Shown: piece by piece, positions 1 through 12,100 of the stretch
Layout of the letters: each line of letters opens with the position of its first letter
Position numbering within the stretch: position 1 is the first letter of the stretch
Assembly: GCA_017562135.1 (NCBI GenBank)
Contig: QEYB01001249.1
Span: 186,001-250,000, forward strand
Origin: Dipylidium caninum
Taxonomy: Eukaryota; Platyhelminthes; Cestoda; Cyclophyllidea; Dipylidiidae
Direction of reading: 5' to 3'
DNA length: 64,000 nucleotides
Notes under the pieces: model-generated
What the model was told of the DNA's origin: nothing
Database searches by the model: none
What the model saw: the letters and a program-made list of their open reading frames with translations, nothing else
Translations under genes and position numbers: made by a program

Positions 1-37
1 GGTGAGAAAAAACATTGAAGTGAGGAATCAAACTTAC

Positions 38-2975
38 CTTCTCAGAGGATGCACACACCTGGAACTGAAGGGCATCGCGATAAAGTACACATAGACACGT
101 AGTACGAGAAAAAAAAATATATATTTACACTAGACACCAAATATTGTCAATGGTGAGGTCTAGCCACTTACCGTGCTAAACAAATGTTGTTGACTCTTCT
201 GTCCACCTCGCAGGGATAACGACCCACTTCCGCATTCTGCATTACCACTGTTAAGATCGAGGATTTTCGTCTCTCCGGCGTCCATTAACTCAGAGAGTGA
301 TGACGCTCCCGAAGCCTGTAGGCGTGCAATTTCACCCTCGAGACGTCCACTTCGGACAGCATTGAGGAGAATGGTGGACGCGGTCTCTCGATTCGCCTCG
401 GTGGAAGCCAAATCCATTACTAGAGTATGAGGACGACAAAATTGTTAATCACATATTCCACTTGTAGCACACACACAAACAGTCCTGTTGTCGAAGTAAC
501 TTCATCAGTGACAACTTCGTTACATAATCCACGACAGCATCAGTTAACGTGACAGTGGAAAGTTTAAGGATTGATTTCGCACAAAACCCAAGTGGTGAAT
601 AAGGCGCTCTAGTCCTTGTATCGCAGCTCTACCTCCACGTGTTTTGATGTGACCATTAATTTGTATGCTCGTACTATGGACGGTGATAGAGGAAGTAGTG
701 GAGGAAAGATGACGCTCTATAAAATCAGATTTACTGTTAAGGAGGACGTATTCCTCTCTAAAACATTCTTTCTGTTCCAGAAGAGGCAAATAATCAGAGG
801 TAATAGGATGCTAACGTACAGAAATCCGAGGGGTTGTGGTACCGGGGACATTGGAGACCGAGTGAGGCCAGGTAGGCAACTAGAAGTTTAACAGGGCCAC
901 GGTAAAGACATTGACCGTCATGGAGGAAGTAGAGCTAAAAGGAGTTACAAAAAACAACAAATAAAGTTCAATTGAAACGGGGACTTGACCAATCAGAGGC
1001 TAGAATGGTGGCGTAAACAAGGCGAAATGTAAGGCAAGAATGTCGCGCATAAGCTGCTGAATAATCTCAGGGAGTAGAGTAGGACAGATAGCTTGATATT
1101 TGCCTGTGTAGCGATCAGATAATTTGCTAATGGAAGCGTCTGCCAGATCAATGTTAGTATGTAATGATATAGGCCACTCCAGGAAAGACAATCGCGGTCC
1201 ACATTAAAGATAAAGACACATAAAGCTAGAGCAGGCCTCTTCAAGGAAACGGTCTCTCTCAAATCTATAAACGACTAATTCCTCAAACAATACTGCTAAG
1301 ACAGAGATCAATTCTCTAACGTTCAGCGAGAACATAGACGTAAAATGAGAGGTAATTGCGTTGTTTAGCTAAAATGTCAGAAAGAAAGCTGTCTCACAAA
1401 GGCGAAATGTCCGCACGAGGACACAAAGCATGTGAACAGTATACGCACTTTCAAAGGTTGTGGAGTTTGATGAAAGCGATAGGAAGAGACTCGGCAAGCA
1501 AACTCGACGCACCGACCAAAGGCCAAAAGAGGGAAAACAGACAGTAAGTCCCAATTTAAGATCACTCGAAATACAAAAACAGGTCTTAGAAAAAAGAATT
1601 ATGTTGCGTTGGACCGACAAGAAGTGAAAGGAGGTCTTGCCAATAATGTTGTAACTTAGTAACTCTAAGACCGATTTATAGTGAAAAAAAATGAAATTCA
1701 CTGGAGGTAAAGTGGCAAAAAAAAACAAAAGCACAAGGGGTGAAGGTTTCCTCACTTGGTCGAAGATGTAGAAAACAGTAGCACTTGGTTGGTGGATGGT
1801 GCAAACCACGGTTCTGCCCTGTTTGGCGATCGTCTGCAAAGCCACGATGCACTGAAGACTGGCAGCACTGTCTAGACCACTAAAAGATAACCGAACAGAG
1901 CGCGTCAGACATTAAGAGAGTAGCAGAACGAGCATCAGTGGCTAACGTATTGATTGCTTTAATTGGCAATTCGTTTGGAGGTAGGTATTTGGGAACTAGG
2001 CTGATGTATTGTCTATTTGGCTAAAGAGGAGAAGTGATGAAAAGTACAACTTCAATGCCAATGAAGAACAGGTGAGCGACCTTGTAGGTTCATCGAAGAA
2101 CATTATTGGTGGGTTATTGATCATCTGCTGTGCAATTGAGAGGCGCTTTCGCTGACCGCCGGACAAATCAGATGTGAGTGTATTGCGGAGGTCGGACAGG
2201 CCCAAAGTCTGTAAAATTTCTTCAATCTAAATTTAATGTCATTGGAGTCAGAGCCTCATAAAAAGGTCTAATTGTTTTGACGACGAAAAACGAATAATGA
2301 TATTAAACGTAACGAAACAATACAAAGTGTTAAGAAGGGGTACACTATTCACAATCAAGTCTACATGATCTGGAAGCGAAAACAGGCAGAAATAAATACA
2401 AGGTAGGACTTACGATAAGTTTTCTTTGATCACTCGAACAGCCACGGGGCAAATTAAGTTGAGAACTACAAGTCATTGCTTCCTCAACAGTCAGTTGTGA
2501 TAGCAAAGGAGCATCTTGTATAATATAGCAAGAAGAGCGCCTAAAAGAGGCCAAATGACGAGGCTTCCCATTGACTAAAATTTGACCCGAAACATTTCTG
2601 GTTTTAAATCCTGCTAATATGTTCATTAAGGTGCTTTTTCCGGCACCACTGGGTCCCATTAGGGCGACTAATTCACCGCTTTTGAAGCTCCCTGACACTG
2701 ACTTCAACAGAAACTTGGGTTCTAAAAAATAGAAAACGGAGGCAGTTACGTAGACCGCGGCCTTGAAAAACAGCATAGGCGAGATTTTTGAATTCAATGG
2801 ATTTCTGGAAATCATTTGTAACAATTTCATGAGAGGTAAGGTTTCCCGAGCTCAGAGCCGGGTGTGAAGCTGAGTTTTCGGAGTGGTTAATTGAATCCAC
2901 AGAAGCTATAAGATTCGGGACGTTGTCGTCTGTAACGTTGTTAATTTTCGGCGACGATGCCTGCGCGCGCAGCAT
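38..2975 (-). CDS. ABC transporter subfamily G half-transporter (ABCG1/ABCG4-like), 5' part
   Basis: N-terminal half of an ATP-driven membrane half-transporter of the White/ABCG family, which exports lipids or other small molecules as a dimer. Exons on the minus strand: 2975-2750, 2721-2414, 2226-2081, 1879-1756, one near 660-549, 421-173 and a micro-exon 64-38 (or 58-38); the transmembrane part lies beyond the left edge. Visible motifs are Walker [10 protein letters not shown], the Q-loop region YIIQD, the signature LSGGQRKR, Walker [10 protein letters not shown] (joined across the intron to GLDSAAS), and the H-loop IHQPSA. The first four exons join in frame. The exon near 549-660 fits by length and by [11 protein letters not shown], but its acceptor could not be placed in frame, so a base may be missing there or the site is unusual. 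The following exon (MDLAS...) matches the family linker. The family is certain; the closest human relative looks like ABCG1/4. Confidence 0.88.
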
Positions 2976-3849
2976 GATATCAACGCATTACAAGGTTATG
3001 TATGACGCGCCTTCAGGTATTAATAAAGGCAACTCAGGTCGTGGATAGTATAAACAAAAGTGAGGTAACTGTGTGCCGTGGTCCACTGCATCTACTATTC
3101 AACGGAAGAATGTTGCAGAGTAATACAATTGCGTTACGACAAATAGTAGGCTTTGGTTAGTATATTTAAAGCTCTATACGACCATTTGTTTTGTAAGCAT
3201 TTGCATGGCAACAATAAGAGAATCCCTTAATTGTATTTAATTTAAACATTTTGCTCTCCAATTGCATGATATTTTTAATTGCGCTGTGGTCATTTTACTA
3301 TAGGATCATAGGTGATGCAAAACTAATATGGAAATACAAACCAAATTGTTCCTTGCCCCAATCTTTGACTGATTCCTCACAACGCGAGACAGGCTCCATT
3401 TACTGCCAATCACAGCACAACCCCCCCAGCCCAAAATTAGTTCAGGCTGATGCCCAGGATGAACGACTTACCACGCCCCTACAACCAACCCCAACTAAAA
3501 CCACCACGTCCCGCATTGTTGCTCTCCCGCTATCAGTTACCCTTAGCTTACCACCAAATAGTAAGATTAATTTATCTCCAACATCGGACCAAATCCGGCC
3601 GCATTTAAACAACTCGTGTCCGACAGGACCCAACCACGACCCAGGGCTCAATCCTGAGGGGAATCGACATATCGAACCACATACTGAAACAGTTATCTAA
3701 AAACACAGCAATAGTGGAAAAAAAGCACTATCCATATCACTTAAATGTCCAATAAGAACAAGGAAAATTGTGCTTATATACGGGCAAAGGTTTATGAAAC
3801 TCAGGAAATGTCTAGCAGCACAACTGCCACGGAAAAAGTTAAGGGAAGT
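2976..3849. other. Spacer between ABCG 5' end and PSMD11 3' end
   Basis: The stretch is upstream of the ABCG start and downstream of the PSMD11 stop. It holds a plus-strand open frame of 149 codons (3251-3700) with a hydrophobic start and a Pro/Thr/Ser-rich remainder. It matches no family I know, and no splice sites or second exon support it, so I do not call it a gene. The AT-rich part around 3160-3300 could be ABCG promoter sequence, but no specific site was recognised. Confidence 0.4.
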
Positions 3850-5975
3850 TCACGCGAGTTTCTTGGCCTTCTGAAAAAGCAAATCCAGACTACTGCTGAG
3901 AGTATGTACAATGTCTAAGGCGACTTTGTAATCGCGACCGTTGTATGGCTCATCACGGAGTACCAACATTCCGGTGCCTTGATCCAATATTCCTAGAACA
4001 CATACACGGAATATAACGTGTTATATATACATAAAACATAACCATCAGATCCCAAACACTAACTGTCGGATGGTTAGATGGCGGGACGGCAGAAGAAATA
4101 AAACAGGAATAGTCATTGCAAGTTACCATTGAGTTGTTTGTCTAGGATCATTTGAGATAGTTTCTTCTCCACGTTGCTCTGTACAAAAAAAAATTAATTA
4201 AAGGGGCAATTCAACAAAACTCAAGTCTACAGTTTAACTTACCAGTGGTAAATTGATAAGTTTAGCAATATGCCCTATTTGTACACGTGAGTATGGCTCA
4301 ATTAACTTTGTCAAATTCTGGCCCAGCAAAGTGTCATAGAATGTATTGAGGTGCTGCGATATGACGGGATCATCAAGCAATTCCGCCTTATACTCTTCGC
4401 GTAACTAAAATAAAAGGCGACAATGGAAACAATTAAACAAAACTAAAGTGATGTACAAATTAGAAGTTTATATCGTTCAAGGGAAAACGAATGCTAAGAA
4501 CTATACTTCAAAAACGTGTTAAAATTTAAGCGTTAAAAGAATTATAAGTAATCAATGATGAAAGTGATCAGAAACAAGACCATAACCAACATTCAAGAAG
4601 TCGCCGAGCGATCTTTCTTTAGCGGCCTTAGCAACCTCTCGCATGGCTTCAATTGGCTTCTGAGTATAACTAGCGGCCAGTTTCGACGATAAAATTACAG
4701 GAACTTCTTCGGGGCTGATTGAGAAAAAATTGGGTCATTAAAGTATAAATTAAACGAAAAAGAATTTATATGGGAGAAATACCTGTTAACCATTATTTTG
4801 GCTAGACACATATACTTCAGAGCGTCGATTGCTTTGTTAGAACCGATGGAATCATAATTTTCAAATGCCTCATAAAAATAAGAGTAAGCTGTCTTAAAAT
4901 CTCGTTCGTCAGCAGCATGTAATATACCTAAAACGGGAACAAGTAACATCTTCTATATGGAAAAACGTAACGATTTTAATTTCAATCACCACAAACCCGA
5001 AAGAAGATCTAAAGCAGCTTGAAGACGCGGAGGGCAATAAATGCTGTTAGCTGTTGTTCGGGAAGACGTAAGAGCGGCTCGAGACTTCTGCAAGTTGCCG
5101 AATCGATAGTAAACCTGACTCTCCACAACTGAACCTCAACGAGAAGAATTTTGTCGTCAAGTTTCTTCAACTCTTTAAGTAGCGTACTACCTGCGAATTA
5201 AAGATGCCAAATTTATTACTAAAAATAAATAATTGGGAATTTGAAATAATAATGCCTAAAATAAGTTTTATTCAACAAAAATAAGATTAAAGGAAGTATA
5301 TAAATGTAGATAGTCCACACATTCCATATATATCATAACATTAGATACCCAATTGCAAGGACTCTTCATATCGCTGGTTGTCAGCATACAAACCCATTAA
5401 TCGAGCTTCAAGTGCCTGTTTCAGGAAGGTCCGCCTTTCGTTACCCGCCCATTCAATACATTCCTTGATTAAATCAATTTCCCGCCCTGTTCCAGCTTCC
5501 AAATCGAGAAAAAGATCAACAAGTGTTCTAACCAAACGTCCAGCCTTCGCTTTGCTGATCTGTTGCAGGAATGGTCGAGTAAGTATGATAAGATCAGCCA
5601 GCTCTTAACAGAAAAAGGGGAAAAGCGGCAGTGAGGATATGCACTAAATAAAAATAAAAAAATCATGGCCCATGGACAAAATATTGACATAGAATGGTAA
5701 CATTGGCTACGGACTATGAAGTGCAAGTAATGCGAAAATTGGTGACAAATAATACCAACCTTTGGCGCATTTGTTGTTCGCATATATGTTCCCAAGTTCG
5801 AAAATCGCGTTCTCCTTACGTTTGATTCCTTCCTCGTCGTCGTCATCAACATGTGTTCGGGCTGCCTTATGAAAATAGTCAATAGGTACGTACCTGTGCG
5901 CAAGTAACGTTGTATAGAGGGTTCTGTGTCGCAAAACTTCTCGTTCACTGACGACAGGTGTAGCGCTGAAGTCAT
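3850..5975 (-). CDS. PSMD11: 26S proteasome lid subunit Rpn6 / PSMD11
   Basis: Structural subunit of the 19S regulatory particle lid. In this family an N-terminal helical solenoid and a C-terminal PCI domain clamp the lid to the base and core. Exons (minus): 5975-5894, 5861-5760, 5603-5349, 5190-4997, 4927-4783, 4714-4591, 4404-4243, 4178-4127, 3992-3850. Conserved stretches include [40 protein letters not shown] and the tail ending QKAKKLA. All splice phases agree except inside exon 4, where one base is missing near 5124-5131: the frame reads VEVQL, then must shift to VESQVYY. With that base the protein is 419 residues, very close to the usual 420-422. The start at 5975 is chosen because exon 1 then joins in phase to the acidic DDDDEEG exon; an in-frame upstream ATG at 6014 is the alternative. 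A head-to-head neighbour, WDR70, begins 342 bp away. Confidence 0.95.
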
Positions 5976-6317
5976 GACTTTTAAGAGGGCCGGCTTCCGA
6001 ATTTGATAAAACAACGTGACTATGTAAGAATTTCGGCAGTATGTAGCAAACTAGGACAATTTAGATACCTACCTAGCAATGAAACCTTGGTGTAAAAGTT
6101 GTTTGTCAGACAGCATAAACAAAACACGTGCAGAAAAACAATTAAGCAATAAAAATTACTATAAAATAATTTGTAATATGAAATAAATCAAAATTTTAAA
6201 GAGTTTACATTTATTTGTTCATTTAGCTTAGGAGTACGTTTCTTACGCATTTGCCTAGCAGTTTTACCATATGTCTCCCGGAGCGCCAGATTTGGTACCA
6301 GTTTTCTGCGTAGTAAA
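5976..6317. promoter_or_regulatory. Shared intergenic region between divergent PSMD11 and WDR70
   Basis: Only 342 bp separate the two start codons, which face away from each other, so both promoters and 5' leaders must lie here. The sequence is AT-rich, especially 6120-6200. I see no clear TATA box or Inr that decides a start site. A bidirectional promoter is an inference from layout. Confidence 0.5.
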
Positions 6318-8893
6318 ATGAGTTCACAGGAAATGGAGAAGGCTCTGGGTTTTAGTGCTTTTACGAGCAATAAGCAGGCCAGAAAATTTGATTTCATGGA
6401 AATGTTTGAGAAGTCACAGTCTATTGCAAAGCAGAGGAACGAAGAGGGAAACAGGAAACTCGATGGTATGCTTTTATTTGGCAGTTATCTTTTCTAGAAC
6501 AACTTGCCGAAGCATTAACGGAAGACCAAAGTAGAGATTTGGGGGCGAGAACACTACCCACGAGATTAATAAGGTGGAGTCCGATCACGATGATGACGAC
6601 ACCGAAGTACCCACCACCTCCGATCAACCTGATGATCCTTATTTTATACCTATGGCTGAGCACTTACTTTTTAACCATGGTCCGAAACCCTTGACTGCTG
6701 TTGCTCTGGACCCTTCTGGTTCTCGGGTCGCCACGGGAGGTTTTGATTTCGATGTTAAACTATGGGATTTTTCCGGAATGGACAAGAGCTGCAGAGCCTT
6801 CAAGATATTTCAACCTAGCGAAGATCAACAAGTGAAACACATTGAATTTAGTCCCACAGGTGACAACATGCTTATTATATCGGGCAGTCCTCAGGCTAAG
6901 ATCTTCACTCGTGACGCCGAACCTTATTGTGAGACAATCCGTGGTTACCAGTACATTACTGATCCGGCCAGTGCTAAAGGCCATACTCATGCCCTCAACG
7001 GTGGCACCTGGCATCCAATCGATGGCCGGAAATTTCTTACTTGGTCGCAAGACACCACTCTTCGGGTATGGGAGGTCGATACCGCTGAACAGATACTCGA
7101 TGATACGAGAATCCCTTCTCATTCCACCATTCTCAAACCTCGTAATGGACAAGGTCGTAAGACGACACCCACAGCTGGAGCCTATTCCAAGTCCGACTTT
7201 GTTCAATACCCCTTACTTTAATTGATTTCCTCTTTTTAACAACAATGTTATTTGTTAGGGACGGCTATCTTGTGGCTGCCGGTTGCGAGGATGGTTCGCT
7301 CCAGATTTGGGATACCAGGAAACCCCTGGTAAATACCTCTCATCTGTTTCGGACAGCTCATCCCGTTGGAACCTACACTACAAGCCTTTGCTTCTCTTGG
7401 GACAGTCGTCTTATTGCCTCTCGCGCTATGGATGATACGGTTCAGCTTTGGGACTTGCGTGCCATTTCCAAAGGCGCCGTGCATACCGTGCGAGATTTGC
7501 CTGTGTTGTTTGAGCAGACAGAAGTGTGTTTCAGCCCCAACGACACCATGGTGGCAGCTGCTGTTTCGGCAAAGCGTGGTGATCCATCTGGTGGAGGAGT
7601 TGTTATATTCCGCAAGGATACGTTTCAGGTTAATTCGACAATTTTCTGTTTTAAACTTCCATTATTACTACTTTTCGTCGTAAAACTGCTTTCTTGCACT
7701 GATACTAGACTTAGTCTCATTTGGTACTTACTTTTTCGATTTCACGCATCTCGTAAGGTTTTTTGGGACATTTTTGCCACCTACATATTTCTGTGCTCAC
7801 ATTTATTATTGCCGTATGGTGCTTTACTGTTAGGCGGCTCTGAAAATCGAAGCTCTATCACACTTATTAATCATCCAACCTCAATCTTTTGAAGTGTTCT
7901 CGGAGTGAATCCACTCCGGAAAATTAACAAAAATTCTTTGCTTATGACCTTATAATTTTTACAATCTCCCGTGTCACCGCCCTTCTTCAAATACTTCGTG
8001 GTCTCAGCGACATTTATTTTTCCTTCACTGATTTTGCATTTCAGCATTTCCTGAAATCCTAACTTCCATTAACGCAAGGTTCCCTGACTTGAGCTATTTC
8101 CCGCCTGTGCCTTATTGTTTGTGATTTTAGGTCTCCTACGTGATAGCGCTTCGATTTTATTATTATATTCTTCCTGTGCAGCCTATTCACCACCATAACC
8201 CGGGACATGGTAGCGCCATTCGCGTGGCATGGCATCCTCGTATTCGCCAAATCATTACAACATTCTCTAGTGGCACCGCCACTGTGCACTTCGACCCGCT
8301 TCACAGCCGAAATGGTGCACTTATGTGTGCCTACCGCCAGGCCTCTGAAGCAAGCCGGCGACGTCGCCAAGGTTATGGATGTTCCTCTGACGCCTTCATC
8401 AAGCCCACTCTTCTCACCTTTGACGAAGACTCAGTTCGTGTGGCTCGGAAGATGCGTCGGCGCTTCGGCAATTTGGAAGACGAAAATCAACTTGCTGTAG
8501 CCGCAGCAATCGCAGCTTACGAGAAGGATTCTGTAGCAGCTAATGAAGCAGCGCGCAAAGCGGCCCGTAAACGTGTGCCAAACGCTGGAGAAGATGTTGG
8601 ACAACGTGTAGGCAGCCTACACAAATACATGGTTCAGCAGATCGTTCTTCGCAAAAATGAAGCTGACGAAAGGGCGGAGAAAGATATTCGGGCCGCCATT
8701 TTACGCCATGCAGAAGAAGCCAAGAAGGATCCATTTTGGACAAAGGCCTATCTTAAGTGAGTCTTCTTTCTCTAGTAACCACAACTCCCGATTCTCTAAA
8801 TAGGACCACAATATGTTCTTTTCTAGGACGCAGCCAAATCCAATATTCCAGCAAGACGAACCCAGTTCGACGAAACGCCAGAAGCCTTCATAA
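6318..8893 (+). CDS. WDR70: WD repeat-containing protein 70 (WDR70)
   Basis: Nuclear WD40 protein; in other eukaryotes WDR70 works with the CUL4-DDB1 ubiquitin ligase and promotes H2B ubiquitination and DNA end resection. Exons: 6318-6465, 6498-7190, 7259-7628, 8182-8756, 8827-8893. The order is as in the family: a short N-terminal part, an acidic segment (ESDHDDDD), then blades such as TGGFDFDVKLWDFSGMD, KGHTHALNGGTWHP, CEDGSLQIWD and SRAMDDTVQLWDLR, a charged helical region, and the tail AYLKTQPNPIF, which aligns with the vertebrate YSKTQPKTMF end. Intron 1 is only 32 nt. The exon sum is one base short of a multiple of three. The break lies at the GGGGG run near 6540-6545: one more G would link the N-terminus to the acidic segment and give 617 residues. 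The donor at 7191 (GTCCGA) is unusual but gives the correct SKDGYLVAAG junction. Confidence 0.95.
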
Positions 8894-9016
8894 GACTTCC
8901 GCTTTATCTGGTGGCGATTTGTACAGTTTAAATTGTAGAGTATAAGTTTTCTGCTTTCTCGTCTCACAATTTGATATGCAATTTCGGAACTGCAGAAGAT
9001 CCGAGTCTTATCTGGA

Positions 9017-9022
9017 AATAAA
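9017..9022 (+). terminator. Candidate poly(A) signal of WDR70
   Basis: An AATAAA hexamer sits 124 nt after the WDR70 stop codon in the 287-bp gap before the convergent UGDH-like gene. Assignment is by position only. Confidence 0.5.
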
Positions 9023-9180
9023 CAATTGTCTGTACCAAGGTAAGCTAAAAAATTCATTAAATGGATCAGGGTGTGGTCCGAAGGCCGGGAATTTTAATCT
9101 TGCCAAAATGTTAGAGAGTGTACTACGAATTGGAGGACTGGTAATCGCAGACAGTGATGCAAAAAGACTTGATGCTTCGT

Positions 9181-12100
9181 TCACTTGAGGCAGACGCCAA
9201 TTGCTTCGACACGAAATCCGATTGCCTGTAGTTCCCGATGCCGTGCAACCAGACGTCCATCGAAGAATGAAGCTGGTTTTCTCATCCTTTCATAGATGGC
9301 TCTGTAGTCCAGATCCTACATAAAGTGTGGAGGAGGGTGAGGAAGGCGGGAGCCGATTAGCTAATGAGAAGCATACGGGGTCAGAAGGGGATGAGTTAGG
9401 CCAACGTACCTTAAATTCATCACAGTCTGTGCAAACGATAATGCCATCGGCATTCTGGGCCGCTTCCGTGGGTGTATTGCACCAGATTACGTTGTCTATG
9501 TTGTCTGAAAGAGGAGGAGGAGAGCTGGTGAGCATGGACTTATGATGGTAATAATTTGGTGAATTATCAGTCGTGAAACTGTAAAATGAGATGCCGAGGT
9601 AGCACACTATGGTATTCTGACGTACTCTACGGAGATTTGTGGTTTATCAAGTGATTCTCTTCCCAGAGTGGTTAAATATGTGGAAACTGGAACCTACCCT
9701 TCTGTTAAGGTGACGATAGGCATGAAGTTAAAGTGGCAGACATAGAGCATACTTGGTTTTTGTCCCAACGTCTCCACGATTGCATTAACGAGGAACTCGT
9801 GTTTGGCGAGGGGGTCGTAGATGCAATCGTAGCATCCTCCAGCAGGAGACGACAGCAAATGACGACTGCTGGACTGTTCCTATTGGGCAAGAGTGGATAT
9901 TGCAGACTGGTGCTTGATTTAATAGTGAAAGATGCACCTCATGCGTCTCTTGGCGTTGGACGTAAGTAGAAGAAGAATGATTAACCAGAGTAGACCACAC
10001 TACAGATGGTTGTGGATGCTAGATGAAGCTTCTCTCAACTTTGAAGAGTTATAAGAGTGTGTCAGTAGCGAAACCGAACAGCATACTCACTTGACATCTG
10101 GTGTGTCCTTCTTGAAGGCACAGCCGAGAACGGCCAGTCTCTTGTCCCGCAAGGTTTCGCAATAATGTGCAGTGATTTTGCGGAAAAATCTTGACACTTG
10201 AAACTCGTTGACACTTAAAACCGCATTCCAGTAGGCTGCGATTACCGGTAGTTCCAAAGACTCACAAGTGTACACCTGGGCGAAGACGAAGAACATGGAG
10301 AAAGGTAGAGGTAATTAGGGTAGTTTAAATTAGACATACTAGGTGATTAAGATCTGAAGGTAGTGTGCTTCCGCCAAATCCAAGTCCAGCATCAAGAAAT
10401 TGCTGACCAACTCGAGTATCTCGACCAACAGCATCCGCGACTTGCCTCACATCAGCAGCCGTTTCCTCACACACACTGGCGATGGAGTTGATACTGCTTA
10501 CGCGTTGGGCCAAGAAAGCATTTGTCACGAGTTTAGTAACCTCGGCAGATTTCGTGGACATGATAAGGATCTTTTCCTTGGGGACCCATCGTTCGTAGAT
10601 ACTACTTATGACGCGAATAGCCATCTGTGAGGCAGCGTTGGCCTCACCACCCAAAACAACGCGATCTGGATGCAAGAGGCTGTGGATCACACTGCCTTCG
10701 GACACGAATTGGGGGTTGGAAAGAACAACAAGGTCGGAGGCCTAACAGAAATCAAAAGTGAATAAATTAGTGACAATGACAACTCATGCAACACTATTCG
10801 TCAAAATGCATCTCAATCACCTAGTCACTTTTGTATACCATTACTGCAACATCTCCTCACACCGGAGACCTTATCAGGACTATATTGACCAAATAAGGCG
10901 AACTTATACGTAGGTAAACATTAGTAATGAAGAAAGACGTTTTTAAGTGAAAGAACACACCCATATAAAAAGCGCAACACGCAAACATTCATAGGCTCCA
11001 GTCAAAACCAAAAATAGCTAACGGATAACTTAACTAAGTGCTTATAACATTCAACATTTACAAACAATTTATGTGAATCTAAACGCGAAATTTAACTGAA
11101 AAAGTGTAGAGAGAACCTTGTTGTTGGCAGAGAAGATGCTTGTGATGAGGTCAGTAGCACCGATAGGTACGGTACTGAGAACGACAACAATGGCAGAGGA
11201 GTTGCCAGACGCAACGATTTGGCGCGACACCGCTTCGATGATTCCCAAATCGGCTGCTCGACCCTAGAAGTAAGGATCAGTATTCCCTTAGGCTGCAACA
11301 TAGATATTCAAAAGAAAAAGTGTCTGGTGTTTATAACTAACGCGGTTGAACAAAAAAAGCATCAAAAACGGAAATCATGGTTCTTCCAAATTCGTAGTGC
11401 CATGATATCTGTTAATCAATTGTATGCATAAAAGCGACTTGTAGGCGTGGGTGGACCTTAAATAGCTGTAGAACGCCGATTTTAAGCAGATTGTAGTGCG
11501 GATTTATAACTAACCAACTAACTAACTAACCAAGCGACAAAGAGTTCATAAACCCTAATTGAAGTGCACTCAAGCGTAGAAAATGCATAAATTCACGATG
11601 GATAAAAGGAGTGGGAAAAGAGGGAGTTTCGATGATAATGCAGAGAAAAGGTTAGAAAAAAAGAGAAAAAAGAAAAACATAAAAGTTAAATATCTGTGAA
11701 TAAAAGATAACACAAGAGTAAGCAGCTACTCGATAAAATCCTTAACAATTAAAATGTAATAACCGAATAGTAAAAAAACTGAAGGTTTATTGAATTTATA
11801 ACGTTATGATTTACCCGGCCAACACCAAGTGATTTGGCTGGTGCTTTGACGCAGATAAGGATAATGTCGGCTTCCGCAAGATAGAAATCCACATTTGAGG
11901 AAACTGTCAAATTCTTTCCACAGCATTGTTTAAGAAGGTCATCCAACCCAGGCTAAGAAAAGTGATTCAATCGTAAAAATCACAAATATCAAAGCAACAA
12001 ACTTGAAAACATCGTTAGAGTATAAAAGAACCAATGGGAGATACCTCACAGATGGGATAGTCCGATCCGTTGGCCCAGTAACTTATAAGGGTTTCGTCAT

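Noticed and set aside
3251..3700. 149-codon plus-strand open frame with hydrophobic start
   Set aside because: Low-complexity Pro/Thr/Ser content, no second exon, no recognised family; kept only as a note in the spacer entry.
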